A DNA stretch of 64,000 nucleotides, from NCBI GenBank assembly GCA_009792885.1, contig WMCF01000007.1, forward strand, positions 12,110,388 to 12,174,387, in the 5' to 3' direction. Of this stretch, positions 62,069 to 64,000 are shown in pieces. The notes under the pieces were generated by a model that was given only the letters and a program-made list of their open reading frames with translations, was not told where the DNA came from and did not search any database. Source of the stretch: Eremophila alpestris peregrina. Lineage: Eukaryota; Chordata; Aves; Passeriformes; Alaudidae. Positions within the stretch are counted from its first letter, which is position 1. The number at the start of each line of letters is the position of its first letter. The position numbers were made by a program, and so were the translations under genes.

Positions 62069-64000
62069 ACAATGCATGGCAAGAGTAATAATATCCTTTG
62101 TGGCTACAAATCCCTGTGTATGCAGTGTCATGTGTTCAGATTTGAATGAACTGGGCAATGTGAAGCTACAGCATTAGTTGTTACATAAATTGTTTACATG
62201 TGTTTACCAAAATTTTTCAAGCAGTTCAAGGAGTTAAGGGGATAAGGTTTTTTCTTAAAAAAGGGAATTGTGTCTAATACACTGGGTTGAGACTTAGTCC
62301 ATATGGATTCAACTTGGGCACTTTGCTGGATTTCCTATCAGACCCTGGGCAGACATTTGGGCTTTGAATCCTTAAGGTGCTCAGTGACATATCCTGCTGA
62401 TTTCCTTTAGGTACAGGCGTCTCTCAGCATCTGGCCCAGAGACTTCTCAGCAAGGATAATGAGTCTTTCATATGTCATAGACATGCTGTGAGGAGAGTTT
62501 AGTTTCTTAAAAATTTTCTTTTAAAATCAGGCACTCAGATGATGGAGCCTAAAGTGAATTCTCACAAAAATAGTCAGGTGAAATCTTCTTTCTCAAATTA
62601 GCAAGTTTTCTTTTCACTCAGACACATGGTCTCAACATGCATGTTCCCCAGTCTTTAAACACAGTGTGCTTCATATAAGATGAGATGGTCCTAATGACAA
62701 AAGATGGAATATGACAAAATCTGATGAAGGTACATGGGCAGCCTACAGCCAGCAAGATGCTCTCCTGCTTGCCATATTCTTCTCCTCTGCCTTTCCCTGT
62801 CACTGTAAAACACCTCACATCTTCCCAATGAGCACATCTTCCTGGCCTGGGGAGGGCAAAAAAAAAGACCTCAGGCAGAGTGTGCCTTCCTTTGATGATC
62901 CTAATTAAAACCTCCAGGGAGCAACCAGAGGAGTGGAAAACACAGGTGTTCTAAGACCAAGATGGGTATGAAACAATGTGACAACTCACATTCCTTACTT
63001 AGGAGTCTCAGGAGTCTCTTTAAAATATGAGACATAAACTACAGCAGGACTGGGAGATATTTAGAGTTTTTATTGATGTGAGGGATGAATCCTATGTGAG
63101 GCAGCTCAGAGCAGTAGAGGTCTTTGAGCCAGATCTACACCCAGCACTCACACCTGTGCACCTTGGCCAGTGTTCTGTCAGGTAGGATGAATTTCATGAA
63201 GATTTAGCTTCTCTGTTCCACAACAACTGTTAGAAAAAGGACTCTACCAAAAAATCTATACTGCTGAAATTCAGACTTTGAGACTGGGCTACTGAGTGAC
63301 TCTTACCCAGACATTCAGTGTCCTCAATATCTGATAGGTCCTAGTTGTAAAAAATTCAGTATATTCTGCATGTGTTCTGACTTTTCAATCCACAATCACT
63401 GTCTACAGCAATGGGTGACAGCTATGCAGTCAGCCTGGATGGCAGAACTAGATTGACTACACTGGTTCCCAATTAGATGGAGCTCAGTAAATTGCTTCTT
63501 TGACCTCAACAAGTTATTAGTTGTGAGCTAACACAATAAAAGGCTTTATTTATAAATAGCCTGTGATGTTTTAAATAACCAAATACCTTTAACTCTGTTA
63601 CTGTGTAATCAGTCCAATGCATTCCAGAAATACTTTTGCAGTAAACTCCAGCAGGTACTATATATTCTGCAGTCCAGTGTGACAAGACAATGTACATGTC
63701 AGCAGCAACTCTTTACAATCCATCATATGCTCTTGATATTGTGTTTATTACTGACTATTAATAGTTACTTCTTTGTCCTTGGTAGGGCATACTCCATTTT
63801 AGCAAATAGATGCACTAGTGCTTCTTTTTTCATATATCTGGTGTAAAGTTTTTGTGCCAGAAAACTTTTTTTTTAAAAGTCTGCATATTTATTCAAAACA
63901 GAAATACAAAAATATAGACTTCCATTCCATCTGAATGAACAGCAATACAACCTTAGTGCTGGAAATTTGAGGGAGAATTAGATCTCAACAGTCATAAAAC

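Larger units (their letters stand above)
54520..64000. other. Intergenic region downstream of YIPF7, no gene seen
   Basis: No coding exon recognised. By synteny KCTD8 should lie further right on the same strand, but its large GC-rich first exon is not here. Contains inverted repeats at 58149-58178 and 60970-60992 and a POU/SOX motif cluster near 62007-62068. Confidence 0.55.

Noticed and set aside
54520..64000. First exon of KCTD8 expected by synteny
   Set aside because: No BTB/T1-domain coding sequence and no CpG island is visible.
1..64000. tRNA, rRNA, snRNA, CRISPR or prokaryote-like operon features
   Set aside because: I looked for internal promoter boxes, cloverleaf-like words, spaced direct repeats and compact gene runs and saw none. 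The window is ordinary vertebrate nuclear DNA.

Overview
This is a stretch of vertebrate nuclear DNA, most likely from a bird. It is AT-rich and gene-poor, its genes are split by GT-AG introns, and it has no operon structure. The avian assignment rests on CR1 non-LTR retrotransposon tails, one solo LTR that I recognise as a common avian endogenous-retrovirus type, and the gene order. Two complete protein-coding genes can be read exon by exon. They are divergent, as in the human 4p12 order KCTD8 - YIPF7 - GUF1 - GNPDA2.

Layout. (1) 1-4260: non-coding sequence downstream of GUF1. By synteny it may include the 3' UTR of a convergent GNPDA2, but no coding sequence of that gene is seen. (2) 4471-22648, minus strand: GUF1, the mitochondrial EF4/LepA translation factor, in 17 coding exons that join into one 654-codon frame. 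Its introns hold an internally deleted CR1 copy (intron 7, sense), a solo LTR (intron 8, antisense) and two small CR1-like tails. (3) About 22430-22960: the CpG-rich GUF1 promoter. (4) 23000-42670: about 20 kb of intergenic DNA with one clear CR1 insertion (26830-27530), one much older CR1-clade reverse-transcriptase fossil (about 28780-29115), several simple repeats and an unexplained GC-rich patch near 40540-40830. (5) 42679-54219, plus strand: YIPF7, a five-pass Yip1-family membrane protein of the early secretory pathway, in five coding exons that join into a 256-codon frame. A splice acceptor lies directly before its ATG. (6) 54400-64000: non-coding sequence in which I found short inverted repeats and a cluster of POU-octamer and SOX-like words that might be a regulatory element. 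The next expected gene, KCTD8, does not start here.

The two genes work in different compartments (mitochondrial matrix ribosomes; Golgi/ER membranes) and their adjacency is conserved synteny, not a pathway. I found no tRNA, rRNA, CRISPR array or other prokaryote-type system, and no convincing undescribed gene system. The more notable observations are a tandem splice donor in GUF1, a long homopolymer next to a GUF1 acceptor, the internally deleted intronic CR1, two CTCF-like motifs in YIPF7 and the candidate regulatory element near 62 kb. Exon boundaries were set by matching conserved protein sequence, GT-AG signals and reading-frame continuity by eye; no alignment was run.
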